From assembly GCA_900541645.1 (NCBI GenBank), contig UQKQ01000004.1:62001-126000 (forward strand): a stretch of 64,000 bases of DNA, read 5' to 3'. The DNA is from an uncultured Collinsella sp. Its GTDB lineage: Bacteria; Actinomycetota; Coriobacteriia; Coriobacteriales; Coriobacteriaceae. The notes beneath the pieces are model-generated. The model searched no databases and was not told the DNA's origin. It saw only the letters and a program-made list of their open reading frames with translations. The position numbers were made by a program, and so were the translations under genes. Position 1 is the stretch's first letter, and the number at the start of each line of letters is the position of its first letter. Positions 30,436-39,514 of the stretch are shown here, piece after piece.

Positions 30436-33180
30436 ATGTCTGACAAGCGCCGTACCTTTGCCGTCATCGACGGCAACTCGCTCATGCACCGCGCCTTCCA
30501 CGCCGTGCCGCCCACCATGAACGCGCCGGACGGTCGTCCCACCAACGCGATCTTTGGCTTTTTGAATATGTTCCTCAAGATGATCGATGCCTTTAACCCC
30601 GACGGTGTGGTCGTGGCATTTGATAAGGGCAAGCCGCGCGTGCGCATGGAGATGCTGCCGCAGTACAAGGCTCAGCGCCCGCCCATGGACCCCGATCTGC
30701 ACGCACAGTTTCCCATGATTAAGGAGCTGCTCGCTGCGCTCAACGTGCCGATTTTGCAGTCCGAGGGCTGGGAAGGTGACGATATCCTGGGCACCATGGC
30801 GCGCCTGGGCGAGGAAGCCGGCTGCGACATGCTGCTGGTGACCGGCGACCGCGACATGTATCAGCTCGTGACCGAGCACGTCAACGTGGTCTCGACCCGC
30901 AAGGGCCTGTCCGACGTGGCGATTATGACGCCCGAGAGCGTGGACGACCTGTATCACGGCATTACACCGGCGCTCGTGCCCGATTTTTACGGCCTGAAGG
31001 GCGATGCTTCCGACAACATTCCCGGCGTGCCGGGCATCGGCCCCAAAAAGGCGAGCGCGCTCATCGCGCAGTACGGCAGCTTGGACGAGGTCATCGCACA
31101 TGCCGACGAGGTCAAGGGCAAGATGGGCGAGAACCTGCGCGCGCATATCGACGACGCGCTGCTGAGCCGCAAGGTCGCAACCATTCGTACCGATGCGCCT
31201 GTCGAGCTCGACTTTGATGCGACGTCCTTCCCGGCGTTTTCCGCCGATGAGGTTTCCGCGGCGCTGGGTACGCTTGGTATCACCGCCATGCAGAACCGTT
31301 TCTTGGCGCTGATCGGCGGCGAGGGCGGGGCAGCTGCCAGCACGTTTGAGATTCCCGCCGTTTTGCGCGCAGCCGCCGGCGATGCTGACGCGCTTGGTGC
31401 CGTTGCAGCTGAGGTCTCCCGCGCGATTGAAGCCGGCGAGTGGGTCGCCGCCGTGGTGGACGACGACAAGGAAGAGGGCGCGCTCTTTGGACTGACGCGC
31501 ACGTTGTGGTTGGCGACGTCCAAGGGCCTGTTTGCGCTCGAGGAGGGCGACAGCGGTGCGGCGGCTGAGGTTGAGGGCTTCAACTTCGTCCACGGCGTGA
31601 TTGCCGGCGTGCTCGCGCGTCTGTTTATGGAGGGCCGTGTGGCGAGCCCGGATATGAAGGCGCTGCTGCATGAGCTTTCGCCCATCGATTCTTCCGAGCC
31701 CGAGCTCATGGATCCGCTGGCAGTCGATTCCACGCGCATCTTCGACACCGTGGTTGCCGCCTACCTGTTGGATTCCGACCGCTCCGAGTTCGATGAGGCA
31801 TATCTTTCCGATACGTATCTGCAGATGGCGCTGCCTGCGGCGCGCGGCGCGGAGGGTGCCGGCGAGGACGCTCCGGCGCCTGCCGCCCGTACTGCGGCCC
31901 TGACGCTGGCGCTCGTGGCGCCGTTGCGCGAGTTCATGGCCCGTGAGAATGCCGCCAACGTGTTCGATGGCATCGAGATGCCGCTCGTGCCGGTGCTTGC
32001 CAAGATGGAGCGCGCGGGCATGCTTGTGGACCCCGACCGCCTGCACAGTCTGTCCGAGGGCCTGGCGACCCAGATTTCCGAGGTTGAGCGCAGCATTCGC
32101 GACCTGGCCGGCGACGAGACCTTTAACATCGGCAGCCCCATGCAACTTTCGCATGTGCTCTTTGATGTGATGGGCCTTCCGACCAAGGGCCTCAAAAAGA
32201 CCAAGCGCGGCTACTATTCGACCAATGCCAAGGTGCTGAGCGATCTTGCCCGTGACCACGAGATTGTTCGTCTGATCTTGGACTGGCGCGAGAAGTCCAA
32301 GATTAAGTCAACCTATCTGGACACGTTGGGCCCGCTGCGCCGCGGTGACGGCCGCGTGCACACCACGTACAACCAAACCATTACCGCAACGGGACGTCTG
32401 TCCTCGAGCGACCCGAACCTGCAGAACATTCCGACGCGCTCTGAGCTGGGTCGTACCGTCAAGACGGCGTTCTCGGCGGGCGAGGGCAGCGTCTTTTTGG
32501 CGGTGGACTACTCGCAGATCGAGCTACGTCTACTCGCGCATCTCTCGGGTGACGAGCACCTGGTGCGCGCCTTTAACGAGGGCGAGGACTTCCACGCCGA
32601 GACGGCCGCGCGCGTGTTTGGCGTGCCGGTTTCCGAGGTAACGCCCGACCTGCGCAGCCGCGCCAAGGCCGTGAACTTTGGCATCGTGTACGGTCAGCAG
32701 GCCTACGGTCTGTCGCAGTCGCTGCACATCTCGATGGCCGAGGCGCGCGACATGATCGACCGCTACTACGAGGCCTACCCGGGTGTGCGTACGTTCCTCG
32801 ACAACGTGGTGGCACGTGCCAAGCAGACGGGCTACGCCGAGACCATGTATGGCCGCAGACGCCATATTCCCGAGCTCAAGGCCAAAAATCCGCAACTCCG
32901 CGGCTTTGGCGAGCGCACGGCCATGAACCACCCCATGCAGGGCACCGCGGCCGACATCATCAAGATCGCCATGGCCCGCGTAAGCCGCCGCCTGGAAGAA
33001 GAGGGTTTTGCCGCCCACATGATCTTGCAGGTACACGACGAACTGGACTTTGAGTGCCCCGTCAACGAAGTCGAGCGCCTTACCGCCATGGTCCGCGACG
33101 TCATGGAGCACGTCGTAGACCTACGCGTACCCCTCATCGCCGAAGCCAGCACCGGCATAACCTGGGCCGACGCGAAATAG
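30436..33180 (+). CDS. polA: DNA polymerase I
   Basis: 914 residues. Residues 1 to about 290: 5'-3' exonuclease (FAVIDGNSLMHRAFHAVPP, EGWEGDDILGTMA, LKGDASDNIPGVPGIGPKKA). Residues about 310-510: 3'-5' exonuclease-like domain without the DxE catalytic motif, so proofreading is probably absent. Residues about 530-914: polymerase with motif A FLAVDYSQIELRLLAHLSG, motif B RSRAKAVNFGIVYG and motif C QVHDELDFE. It repairs DNA and matures Okazaki fragments. A terminator follows. Confidence 0.95.
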   Translation: MSDKRRTFAVIDGNSLMHRAFHAVPPTMNAPDGRPTNAIFGFLNMFLKMIDAFNPDGVVVAFDKGKPRVRMEMLPQYKAQRPPMDPDLHAQFPMIKELLAALNVPILQSEGWEGDDILGTMARLGEEAGCDMLLVTGDRDMYQLVTEHVNVVSTRKGLSDVAIMTPESVDDLYHGITPALVPDFYGLKGDASDNIPGVPGIGPKKASALIAQYGSLDEVIAHADEVKGKMGENLRAHIDDALLSRKVATIRTDAPVELDFDATSFPAFSADEVSAALGTLGITAMQNRFLALIGGEGGAAASTFEIPAVLRAAAGDADALGAVAAEVSRAIEAGEWVAAVVDDDKEEGALFGLTRTLWLATSKGLFALEEGDSGAAAEVEGFNFVHGVIAGVLARLFMEGRVASPDMKALLHELSPIDSSEPELMDPLAVDSTRIFDTVVAAYLLDSDRSEFDEAYLSDTYLQMALPAARGAEGAGEDAPAPAARTAALTLALVAPLREFMARENAANVFDGIEMPLVPVLAKMERAGMLVDPDRLHSLSEGLATQISEVERSIRDLAGDETFNIGSPMQLSHVLFDVMGLPTKGLKKTKRGYYSTNAKVLSDLARDHEIVRLILDWREKSKIKSTYLDTLGPLRRGDGRVHTTYNQTITATGRLSSSDPNLQNIPTRSELGRTVKTAFSAGEGSVFLAVDYSQIELRLLAHLSGDEHLVRAFNEGEDFHAETAARVFGVPVSEVTPDLRSRAKAVNFGIVYGQQAYGLSQSLHISMAEARDMIDRYYEAYPGVRTFLDNVVARAKQTGYAETMYGRRRHIPELKAKNPQLRGFGERTAMNHPMQGTAADIIKIAMARVSRRLEEEGFAAHMILQVHDELDFECPVNEVERLTAMVRDVMEHVVDLRVPLIAEASTGITWADAK

Positions 33181-33214
33181 GAAAGCAACCACAGTTCCAA
33201 AGTAACCAAAAACA

Positions 33215-33248
33215 GAAGGACGCCCCTCATCAACAAGGAGCGTCCTTC
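33215..33248 (+). terminator. Terminator after polA
   Basis: GAAGGACGC pairs with GCGTCCTTC around a 16-base loop; the following GTTCAATT is only weakly T-rich. Confidence 0.6.
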
Positions 33249-33316
33249 GTTCAATTAAATTCAGCCAAAGTATCTAGGCGCCAAGACGCCATCCAGGCGG
33301 CAAGCAAGTCACCGCA

Positions 33317-33446
33317 GGACCTGGCCGGGCGAGGCGGGTAAGTTTTTCGTAGATTCCGCACGAGCCGGAAAGCACTTAATGTGCTTTCCGAGCGAGCCCA
33401 GGACCTGACCGAACGAAAAACTAACCCGCCTCGCCCGGCCAGGTCC
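33317..33446. repeat. 130-bp element with 34-bp inverted arms
   Basis: Left arm 33317-33350 and right arm 33413-33446 match at 33 of 34 positions. The inner part holds a second perfect 10-bp hairpin (CGGAAAGCAC/GTGCTTTCCG, 33366-33390) and a partial repeat of GGACCTG. It lies between the convergent polA and HAD phosphatase genes. It looks like a miniature mobile or structured repeat; no coding potential. Confidence 0.8.
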
Positions 33447-33457
33447 GACGATCTGCG

Positions 33458-34285
33458 TTAACGAGCCGCCAAGATGGCGTCGATGAGTGTCAGTACGCCC
33501 CCGTCGTTGTTGCTCGGAATGCGCCACTCAGCATGCGCGTTCATATGCTCCTCGGCATTGTCCACGATAAAGCTGTGACCGACGCGCTCAAGCATGGGGA
33601 TGTCGTTGTAGGTATCGCCCACGGCGGCGGCATCGGCGATATCGATGCCGAGCTGCTCGCACAGGTGCGCGACGCCCGAACCCTTGTCGACGCCCAGGTT
33701 CATAAAGTCGATCCACTCGCGACCGGCATTGGTGACATAGAGCTTGTCCGAGAATGCGGGGTTATAGTCCTCGCGAAATGCGGGCTCAGCATCATAGTCG
33801 GGGAAGAAGATCGAAATCTTGTTGGACTCGAGATCAATGCCCTCAAGGCTGTCGACGTAGTTGATCGTGTTGTAGTAGACGCTGATCTCGTCGTGGTACT
33901 GATGGTCGCGGGCGAGCACATAGAACTCGTCGTAGCAGCACAGGACGGGAACGGCGCGCGGGTCCTCCGAGGCACGAGCGAGCACCTGCTGGTACAGCTC
34001 AACGTCGATATTGCTCTTATAGATATAGCTGCCGCGATAGATCACGCACGCTCCGTTGTCGGGACAAAAGGCGAGGCGGTTCTTGATGCCCTCGAACATT
34101 TCCTCGAGCTTGGGAGCGGGACGTCCGCTGGCGGGGCAGAATACGATGCCGGCGTCGGCGAGCTTGTCCAGACGCTCGTCGAGACCCTGGGGCAGCACGC
34201 GCTCGTCGGTGAGCAGCGTCTTGTCCATGTCGACGGCGATGAGTTTAATGTTGCCGATGTTGGCGTCTGATTCATAAGTCTGCAT
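33458..34285 (-). CDS. HAD-superfamily (Cof-type) phosphatase
   Basis: 275 residues. Motif I IAVDMDKTLLTDE near residue 18, motif II FCPASGRP, motif III Lys in VDKGSGVAHLCEQLG and motif IV VGDTYNDIPML. The large C2-type cap between motifs II and III marks the Cof/YidA group, which dephosphorylates sugar phosphates, nucleotides or cofactors. The substrate is not predictable. ATG 34285 is the only good start. Confidence 0.88.
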   Translation of the reverse strand: MQTYESDANIGNIKLIAVDMDKTLLTDERVLPQGLDERLDKLADAGIVFCPASGRPAPKLEEMFEGIKNRLAFCPDNGACVIYRGSYIYKSNIDVELYQQVLARASEDPRAVPVLCCYDEFYVLARDHQYHDEISVYYNTINYVDSLEGIDLESNKISIFFPDYDAEPAFREDYNPAFSDKLYVTNAGREWIDFMNLGVDKGSGVAHLCEQLGIDIADAAAVGDTYNDIPMLERVGHSFIVDNAEEHMNAHAEWRIPSNNDGGVLTLIDAILAAR

Positions 34286-34559
34286 AAATGCGCCTTTCCG
34301 TTTCCAGATTGTTTCGGGCGTAATGACCCTCTGCTATGTAATTGAGCGTATTTTCGCAGGAATGGTGCGTATTTGCACTGCAATTCACAAACTAATGAAA
34401 AAACTTTTCAGAAATTTGGATTTGTCGCTTGTGCTGCGAGCACTTTAGCGTAATATAGCGACCATCGAAAACGGAGACGGAAATACAACCGCTTACCGAA
34501 GAAAAGGTACCGTTTACGATATTAGAATTGCGCCCGGCGATAGGTGAAAGGAGAGGCAG

Positions 34560-34634
34560 ATGCAGTTCGTAAAGATCATCACCACTGCAGGTAATGCCAT
34601 CCGACGCCAGCGCGCAATTTCCCGACGACGATAA
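34560..34634 (+). CDS. Arg-rich leader peptide of argG (candidate attenuator)
   Basis: A 24-residue ORF behind AAAGGAGAGG: it starts MQFVKIITTAGNAI and continues RRQRAISRRR. Six of 24 residues are Arg, four of them encoded by CGA, a rare Arg codon in neighbouring genes, and three CGA codons are the last before the stop. It lies about 200 bases upstream of argG. This is the classic design of a leader peptide whose ribosome stalls when charged tRNA-Arg is scarce. The regulatory role is inferred. Confidence 0.65.
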   Translation: MQFVKIITTAGNAIRRQRAISRRR

Positions 34635-34673
34635 CAATCGTCTCTGTCCGTATGGGGCGAATTGCCTCAACAG

Positions 34674-34789
34674 AGTCATTTTGAGGTCGTTGGGTTTTAG
34701 CACGATATAAACGCATGTTTCTAGAGCATGCTGTGCTGCTTTTTGCTATTTAACCTGATATTGCACGGTTTTTTGACCTCGAAATGACT
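34674..34789 (+). promoter_or_regulatory. Structured argG leader with 15-bp long-range pairing
   Basis: Bases 34674-34688 (AGTCATTTTGAGGTC) can pair fully with 34775-34789 with one G-U, enclosing a region with a weak hairpin followed by GCTTTTTGC. A promoter-like TTGAGG-17-GATATA (34682-34710) also lies here. It may form the terminator/antiterminator switch after the leader peptide, or be an internal promoter. Confidence 0.45.
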
Positions 34790-34839
34790 TGCAACTGACC
34801 GATGTTCTAACTAGCTACCAAGGGCGAAAGGAAACAGCC

Positions 34840-36066
34840 ATGAGCAAGGAAAAAGTCGTTCTCGCATATTCCGGTGGTCTTGATACATCCGTATGTGTCA
34901 AGTGGCTCCAGGACGAGAAGAATCTCGATGTCGTTTGCGTCTGCGGCAACGTGGGCCAGGAGGAGACCGGCTTGGATGCCAAGAAGCAGAAGGCGCTTGA
35001 CCTGGGCGTTCTCGATTGCCAGGTGCTCGACCTGCGCGACGAGTTCTCCGATGAGTTCCTGACTAAGGCCATCGCCGCAAACTCCATGTACGAGAACAAG
35101 TACCCGCTGCTCTCCGCGCTGTCTCGCCCGCTGCTCGCCAAGAAGCTTGTCGAGGTCGCTCACGAGTTTGGCGCGACCTACGTCGCCCACGGCTGCACCG
35201 GCAAGGGTAACGACCAGGTTCGTTTTGAGGCTGCCGTCAAGGCCCTCGACTCCGAGCTTAAGGTTATCGCCCCGGTTCGCGAGTGGGATCTGAAGTGCCG
35301 TCCCGATGAGGTTGCCTATGCTCACGCCCACAACGTGCCGGTTCCCGAGGGCGCCAACGACAACCCCTATTCCATTGACGACAACCTGTGGGGTCGCGCC
35401 ATCGAGTGCGGTCACCTGGAGGATCCCTGGAACGAGCCGCTCGACGACGCCTGGGTTATGACCAAGAACCCCGAGGACACGCCGGACACCCCGACCTACA
35501 CCGAGATTGAGTTTGAGGCGGGCAAGCCCGTCGCCGTCGATGGCAAGAAGATGAAACTCTCCGAGATCGTCATCGCCCTCAACAAGATTTCGGGTGACAA
35601 CGGCTTTGGCCGTCTCGACCTTGTCGAGGATCGTCTGGTGGGCCTCAAGAGTCGCGAGTGCTACGAGGTTCCTGGCGCCCTGACGCTCATCACCGCCCAC
35701 AAGGCGCTCGAGGACATCTGCGTCGAGGGTGACCTGCTCAAGACCAAGATTAAGCTCGAGCAGGATTGGGCCACCGCCGTGTACAACGGCCAGTGGTACA
35801 GCCCGCTCAAAAACGCGCTCGATGCCTTTATGGCCGACACCCAGAAGTTCGTGACCGGCACCGTCCGTCTGAAGTTCTTTAAGGGCAACTGCCATGTCGT
35901 CGGCCGCAAGAGCCCCTTCAGCCTCTACGATTACGGCCTGGCTACTTACGACCGCGACACCACGTTTGACGAGAAGGCTAGTGCCGGCTTTATCGAGATC
36001 GACACGCTGTCGCTCAAGACGTGGGCTAAGGTCCAGGGTCCCAGCTCTGCTGCAGCCCAGGCCTAA
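34840..36066 (+). CDS. argG: Argininosuccinate synthase
   Basis: 408 residues from ATG 34840 behind GAAAGGAA. The N-type ATP pyrophosphatase loop SGGLDTS is at residues 11-17; further family sequences are AHGCTGKGNDQVRFE and SIDDNLWGRAIECG. It joins citrulline and aspartate using ATP in arginine synthesis. argH follows about 530 bases later, separated by a terminator, so the two may be expressed differently. Confidence 0.96.
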   Translation: MSKEKVVLAYSGGLDTSVCVKWLQDEKNLDVVCVCGNVGQEETGLDAKKQKALDLGVLDCQVLDLRDEFSDEFLTKAIAANSMYENKYPLLSALSRPLLAKKLVEVAHEFGATYVAHGCTGKGNDQVRFEAAVKALDSELKVIAPVREWDLKCRPDEVAYAHAHNVPVPEGANDNPYSIDDNLWGRAIECGHLEDPWNEPLDDAWVMTKNPEDTPDTPTYTEIEFEAGKPVAVDGKKMKLSEIVIALNKISGDNGFGRLDLVEDRLVGLKSRECYEVPGALTLITAHKALEDICVEGDLLKTKIKLEQDWATAVYNGQWYSPLKNALDAFMADTQKFVTGTVRLKFFKGNCHVVGRKSPFSLYDYGLATYDRDTTFDEKASAGFIEIDTLSLKTWAKVQGPSSAAAQA

Positions 36067-36219
36067 GGTTTCTCTTCCTTGGTATCCGCGCGGCCCATCC
36101 GCGTGATACATAACGGGCGCACGGGGTCCCTACCTTTCGTTATGCTTGCTGACACTTCTTAACATCGGTGGCCCCTACGTTCCGCCCGCATATATGATGC
36201 CGCATCTGCGGCTGAGTCC

Positions 36220-36252
36220 GAGCCCCGCCGGGGTTGTCCGGCGGGGCTCTTT
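36220..36252 (+). terminator. Terminator after argG
   Basis: A perfect 12-bp stem GAGCCCCGCCGG/CCGGCGGGGCTC with a 6-base loop, followed by TTTC. Confidence 0.75.
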
Positions 36253-36301
36253 CTATCAATTTGGCGGCTCTGCGCCTATATATATCTGAGGAGTACCTAC
36301 T

Positions 36302-36472
36302 ATGTTTGACGCTATTGCACACTCTTTGCTTTCTCTTGCCCCCGAGCTCGATACCGCCAAGGTGGAGGAGGTCCCCATGAGTCTGAAGGCTTGGATTGAC
36401 GCCTCGCAGGGTAACCTCAGGAGGGAATCCATGGGCGCCAAGTGCATGGTGCGTCACTTCTTCGCTATTTAG
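36302..36472 (+). CDS. Small ORF between argG and argH
   Basis: 56 codons from ATG 36302 with GAGGAG eight bases before; it starts MFDAIAHSLLSLAPELDTAK. Two more in-frame ATGs inside it (36377 and 36431) are each preceded by strong ribosome sites (GGAGGAGG, AGGAGG). No family is recognised. It might be a real small protein or a translated leader for argH. Confidence 0.45.
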   Translation: MFDAIAHSLLSLAPELDTAKVEEVPMSLKAWIDASQGNLRRESMGAKCMVRHFFAI

Positions 36473-36592
36473 CTTGTCAGCCTCGCGTGCGGCGGGGGAT
36501 GTGCAAAACTAGCGGTTGATAAATCGCTTTAGCGACATGGCGTAACGCTTCGTGCGCCGATGTTTTGATATTTGATGAAAGGGGACGGTTCC

Positions 36593-38023
36593 ATGGCTCT
36601 TTGGGGCGGTCGTTTTGAGGCGGGCGTGGCCGAGGTCACGCAGGAGTTTGGCGCGTCGCTGCCGGTCGACAAACATCTCTATAAGCAGGATATCGCCGGC
36701 TCTAAGGCGCATGCCAAGATGCTGGCGGCTCAGGGCATCATCAGTGCCGAGGATGAGCAGGCGATTGCCAAGGGCCTGACCGGAATCGAACAGGATATCG
36801 ATGCCGGTAACTTCACCTTCGATATCAACGACGAGGACATTCATATGTCCATCGAGAGCGAGCTGACGCGTCGCATCGGCGAGGCGGGTAAGCGCTTGCA
36901 TACCGGACGTTCGCGCAACGACCAGGTGGCGACCGACACACGCCTGGGCGTCAAGGCGCTGGCCAAGGAGCTCATGGAGGCCAATCTTGAGCTGCGCCAT
37001 GTGCTGGTGGATGCGGCTAAGAAGTACGACAAGGTGATTCTGCCGGGCTACACGCACATGCAGCATGCTCAGCCCGTACTGCTGTCGCATCATCTGCTGG
37101 CGTATTCCTGGATGTTCGCGCGCGACTTTACGCGCCTGAAGGCCGCCTTTGATGCTGCCGACAACTGCCCGTTGGGTGCTGCCGCGCTTGCCGGTACGAG
37201 CTATCCGCTCGATCGTCAGATGACGGCCGCCGAACTTGGTTTTGCGGGCGTGATCCCCAACTCGCTCGATGCGGTTTCCGACCGTGATTTCCTCCTCGAC
37301 CTGCATTACGCCGGCTCCGTCATGGCGATGCACCTGTCGCGTCTTTCCGAGGAGATCGTGCTGTGGTCGAGCTCCGAATTTGGCTTTATCACGCTTTCCG
37401 ACTCTTACTCCACCGGTTCGTCCATCATGCCGCAGAAGAAGAACCCCGACTTTGCCGAGCTTATCCGCGGCAAGAGCGGCCGAGTCTATGGCAACCTGGT
37501 GCAGCTGCTCGTGACCATGAAGGGCTTGCCGCTCGCTTATAACAAGGACTTGCAGGAGGACAAGGAGGGCGCGCTCGATACCGCCCATACGCTCATGCAG
37601 TGCCTGTCCGTTATGGCCGGTATGATTTCGACCTGGACTGTCAACGAGGATGCCATGGCGCGCGAGTGCGGCGTGGGGCACCTTGCCGCTACCGATGTTG
37701 CCGATTACCTGGCTAAGCGTGGTCTGCCGTTCCGCGAGGCACATGCCGTGGTGGGCCATCTGGTCCTGATGTGTGAGAAGCGTGGCTGCAATCTTGAGGA
37801 CCTACCGTTTGAGGTGTTCCAGGAGGCAAGCCCGCTCTTTGAACGCGATATTACCGAGGCGCTCGACATCCCCTCAATTGTCGCCGCGCGTACGACCGAG
37901 GGCGGTACCGCCCCTGCCGCCGTTGCCGTGCAGCTGCAGCGTGCCGAGGCACAGCTCGTGGCCGACGAGGGCGTGTTTGGATCGCTGACCAAGGTCGTCG
38001 AGATGGGCCACGGGATAAAGTAA
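36593..38023 (+). CDS. argH: Argininosuccinate lyase
   Basis: 476 residues from ATG 36593 behind GAAAGGGG. Fumarase/aspartase superfamily: HTGRSRNDQVATD near residue 100, TYMH-like PGYTHMQHAQP, and the signature loop GSSIMPQKKNPD carrying the catalytic Ser. It splits argininosuccinate into arginine and fumarate. Standard length. A hairpin with several wobble pairs follows. Confidence 0.96.
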   Translation: MALWGGRFEAGVAEVTQEFGASLPVDKHLYKQDIAGSKAHAKMLAAQGIISAEDEQAIAKGLTGIEQDIDAGNFTFDINDEDIHMSIESELTRRIGEAGKRLHTGRSRNDQVATDTRLGVKALAKELMEANLELRHVLVDAAKKYDKVILPGYTHMQHAQPVLLSHHLLAYSWMFARDFTRLKAAFDAADNCPLGAAALAGTSYPLDRQMTAAELGFAGVIPNSLDAVSDRDFLLDLHYAGSVMAMHLSRLSEEIVLWSSSEFGFITLSDSYSTGSSIMPQKKNPDFAELIRGKSGRVYGNLVQLLVTMKGLPLAYNKDLQEDKEGALDTAHTLMQCLSVMAGMISTWTVNEDAMARECGVGHLAATDVADYLAKRGLPFREAHAVVGHLVLMCEKRGCNLEDLPFEVFQEASPLFERDITEALDIPSIVAARTTEGGTAPAAVAVQLQRAEAQLVADEGVFGSLTKVVEMGHGIK

Positions 38024-38075
38024 GGGTTTGGCCGAAGCCGTTTTTGCCATTTATTGAGGAATCGTTTTTTGCTTT

Positions 38076-38108
38076 ACGGGCGTCTGCTGATGTGGGCGTC
38101 CGTATTTT
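38076..38108 (+). terminator. Probable terminator after argH
   Basis: ACGGGCGTC pairs with GGGCGTCCGT through several G-U pairs, followed by ATTTTG. Confidence 0.45.
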
Positions 38109-38316
38109 GTTGCTATGGGGGAGGGGCTTGTCGAGAACTTCTGTAGGACCTTTGGGCAGGTTGTGAAGGGGGTACGTTCGCGGGCGGCAACCGACCGTCT
38201 GCTCTGCTCGATGCGGTTGATGGGCAGTCGGATGGTACTCTAATCGAGCTTCGAAACAGAAGTGACACATATGGAGCGCTTTAATAAATTGTAGCGTTTC
38301 AAGAAACAGCTTTTTG

Positions 38317-38345
38317 TTTAACTGCAGCTAAAACTCTGTTACGAT
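38317..38345 (+). promoter_or_regulatory. Probable ndk promoter
   Basis: TTTAAC, a 17-base spacer and TACGAT lie 64 bases upstream of ndk. The rest of the 385-base gap after argH shows no gene. Confidence 0.45.
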
Positions 38346-38408
38346 GCAGTCCAGGCGGGTGCCGGAATGGGACTTGGGCACGCGCGAACCTACTTGAAAG
38401 GCTACCTT

Positions 38409-38813
38409 ATGGCTATCGAGAAGACCTTCATCATGATTAAGCCCGACGCGGTGCGCGATCGCAAAATCGGCGAGATTGTTGCTCGCATTGAGCGCAGCGG
38501 CCTTGTCATCGAGCGCATGGAGATGACCACGCTCGAGCGCGCTACCGTCGAGGAGCACTACGCCCATCTGGCCGACAAGCCCTTCTTTGGCGGTCTCTGT
38601 GACTTTATGACGAGCGGTCCGGTCGTCAAGATGGTCGTTTCCGGTCTCTCCGCTGTTGCTAAGATGCGCACCCTCATGGGCGCTACTAATCCGCTTGACG
38701 CTGCTCCTGGTACCATCCGCGGCGACTTTGCCGTCGATGTCAACGCCAACGTGATCCACGGCTCCGACTGCCTGGAGAACGCCGAGATCGAGATCAAGCG
38801 CTTCTTTGGCTAA
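38409..38813 (+). CDS. ndk: Nucleoside diphosphate kinase
   Basis: 134 residues from ATG 38409. Family start EKTFIMIKPDAV, nucleotide-site residues in RTLMGATNP and GTIRGDFA, and active-site His117 in NVIHGSD. It balances NTP pools by phosphate transfer from ATP. Single-gene transcript closed by a strong terminator. Confidence 0.96.
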   Translation: MAIEKTFIMIKPDAVRDRKIGEIVARIERSGLVIERMEMTTLERATVEEHYAHLADKPFFGGLCDFMTSGPVVKMVVSGLSAVAKMRTLMGATNPLDAAPGTIRGDFAVDVNANVIHGSDCLENAEIEIKRFFG

Positions 38814-38851
38814 ACCAGCTTTGACTCCTTAAAGCTGTTAGCGTGTGGCTT

Positions 38852-38885
38852 GGGCGCCGCGGAACTCCATCCGCGGCGCCCTTTT
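38852..38885 (+). terminator. Terminator after ndk
   Basis: GGGCGCCGCGGA/TCCGCGGCGCCC stem with a 6-base loop followed by TTTT. Confidence 0.9.
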
Positions 38886-38902
38886 ATTCCATAATCTATG
38901 AA

Positions 38903-38937
38903 GGGGCCCGCTCGGACATGAGTTCCGAGCGGGCCCC
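38903..38937 (-). terminator. Hairpin terminator for rpiB
   Basis: GGGGCCCGCTCGGA pairs perfectly with TCCGAGCGGGCCCC around a 7-base loop, 28 bases beyond the rpiB stop on the minus strand. Confidence 0.7.
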
Positions 38938-38964
38938 TGCTGTTAGCTTGTGACACTGACTGGT

Positions 38965-39432
38965 TTAGGCCTCGTCGACGACCTTGAGGCCGCGCGTGTG
39001 GTCGATCTCGTTGAGGAGGTTAACGCGACGCTCGTGACGACCGCCCTCAAACTCGGCGTCGAGCCACTCGTCGACAATCATCTTGGCGAGCTCGGAGCCC
39101 ACGACGCGGGCGCCAAAGGCGAGCACGTTGGTATTGTTATGCATGCGGGAGAGCTTGGCACTGAAGGGCTCGGAGCACACGACGGCGCGCACGCCCTCTA
39201 CCTTGTTAGCAGCCAGGCTGATACCGACGCCGGTGCCGCAGATCAGGATGCCCAGGTCGACGTCGCCGTTGGCAACGGCCTTACCCACCTTGTAGCCGGC
39301 GATGGGGTAGTCAAAGCTCTCGGAGGTGTCGGTGCCAAAGTTCACGACCTCGCAGCCGCGCTCCTTCAGGTGCTCGGAGATGATGTTCTTGAGCTCGACG
39401 GCGGCGTGGTCGTTACCGATACCGATCTTCAT
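38965..39432 (-). CDS. rpiB: Ribose 5-phosphate isomerase B
   Basis: 155 residues from ATG 39432 (the open frame further upstream lacks signals) behind AGAGGAA. RpiB/LacAB fold: MKIGIGNDHAAVELK, DLGILICGTGVGISLAANK with the active Cys, and SRMHNNTNVLAFGARVV. It interconverts ribose and ribulose 5-phosphate. A 16-bp palindrome lies about 80 bases upstream. Confidence 0.93.
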   Translation of the reverse strand: MKIGIGNDHAAVELKNIISEHLKERGCEVVNFGTDTSESFDYPIAGYKVGKAVANGDVDLGILICGTGVGISLAANKVEGVRAVVCSEPFSAKLSRMHNNTNVLAFGARVVGSELAKMIVDEWLDAEFEGGRHERRVNLLNEIDHTRGLKVVDEA

Positions 39433-39514
39433 GGATGGTTCCTCTCTGGTCTGTGCGGCGCAAATGCTAAAGGTGTTTACCGCGTTCGACTGCATGATAG
39501 CGCGACTTTTGCGT

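Noticed and set aside
34392..34703. Reverse 103-codon ORF upstream of argG
   Set aside because: It has no ribosome site and an ordinary-looking but unrecognisable sequence, and it overlaps the leader peptide and regulatory stem.
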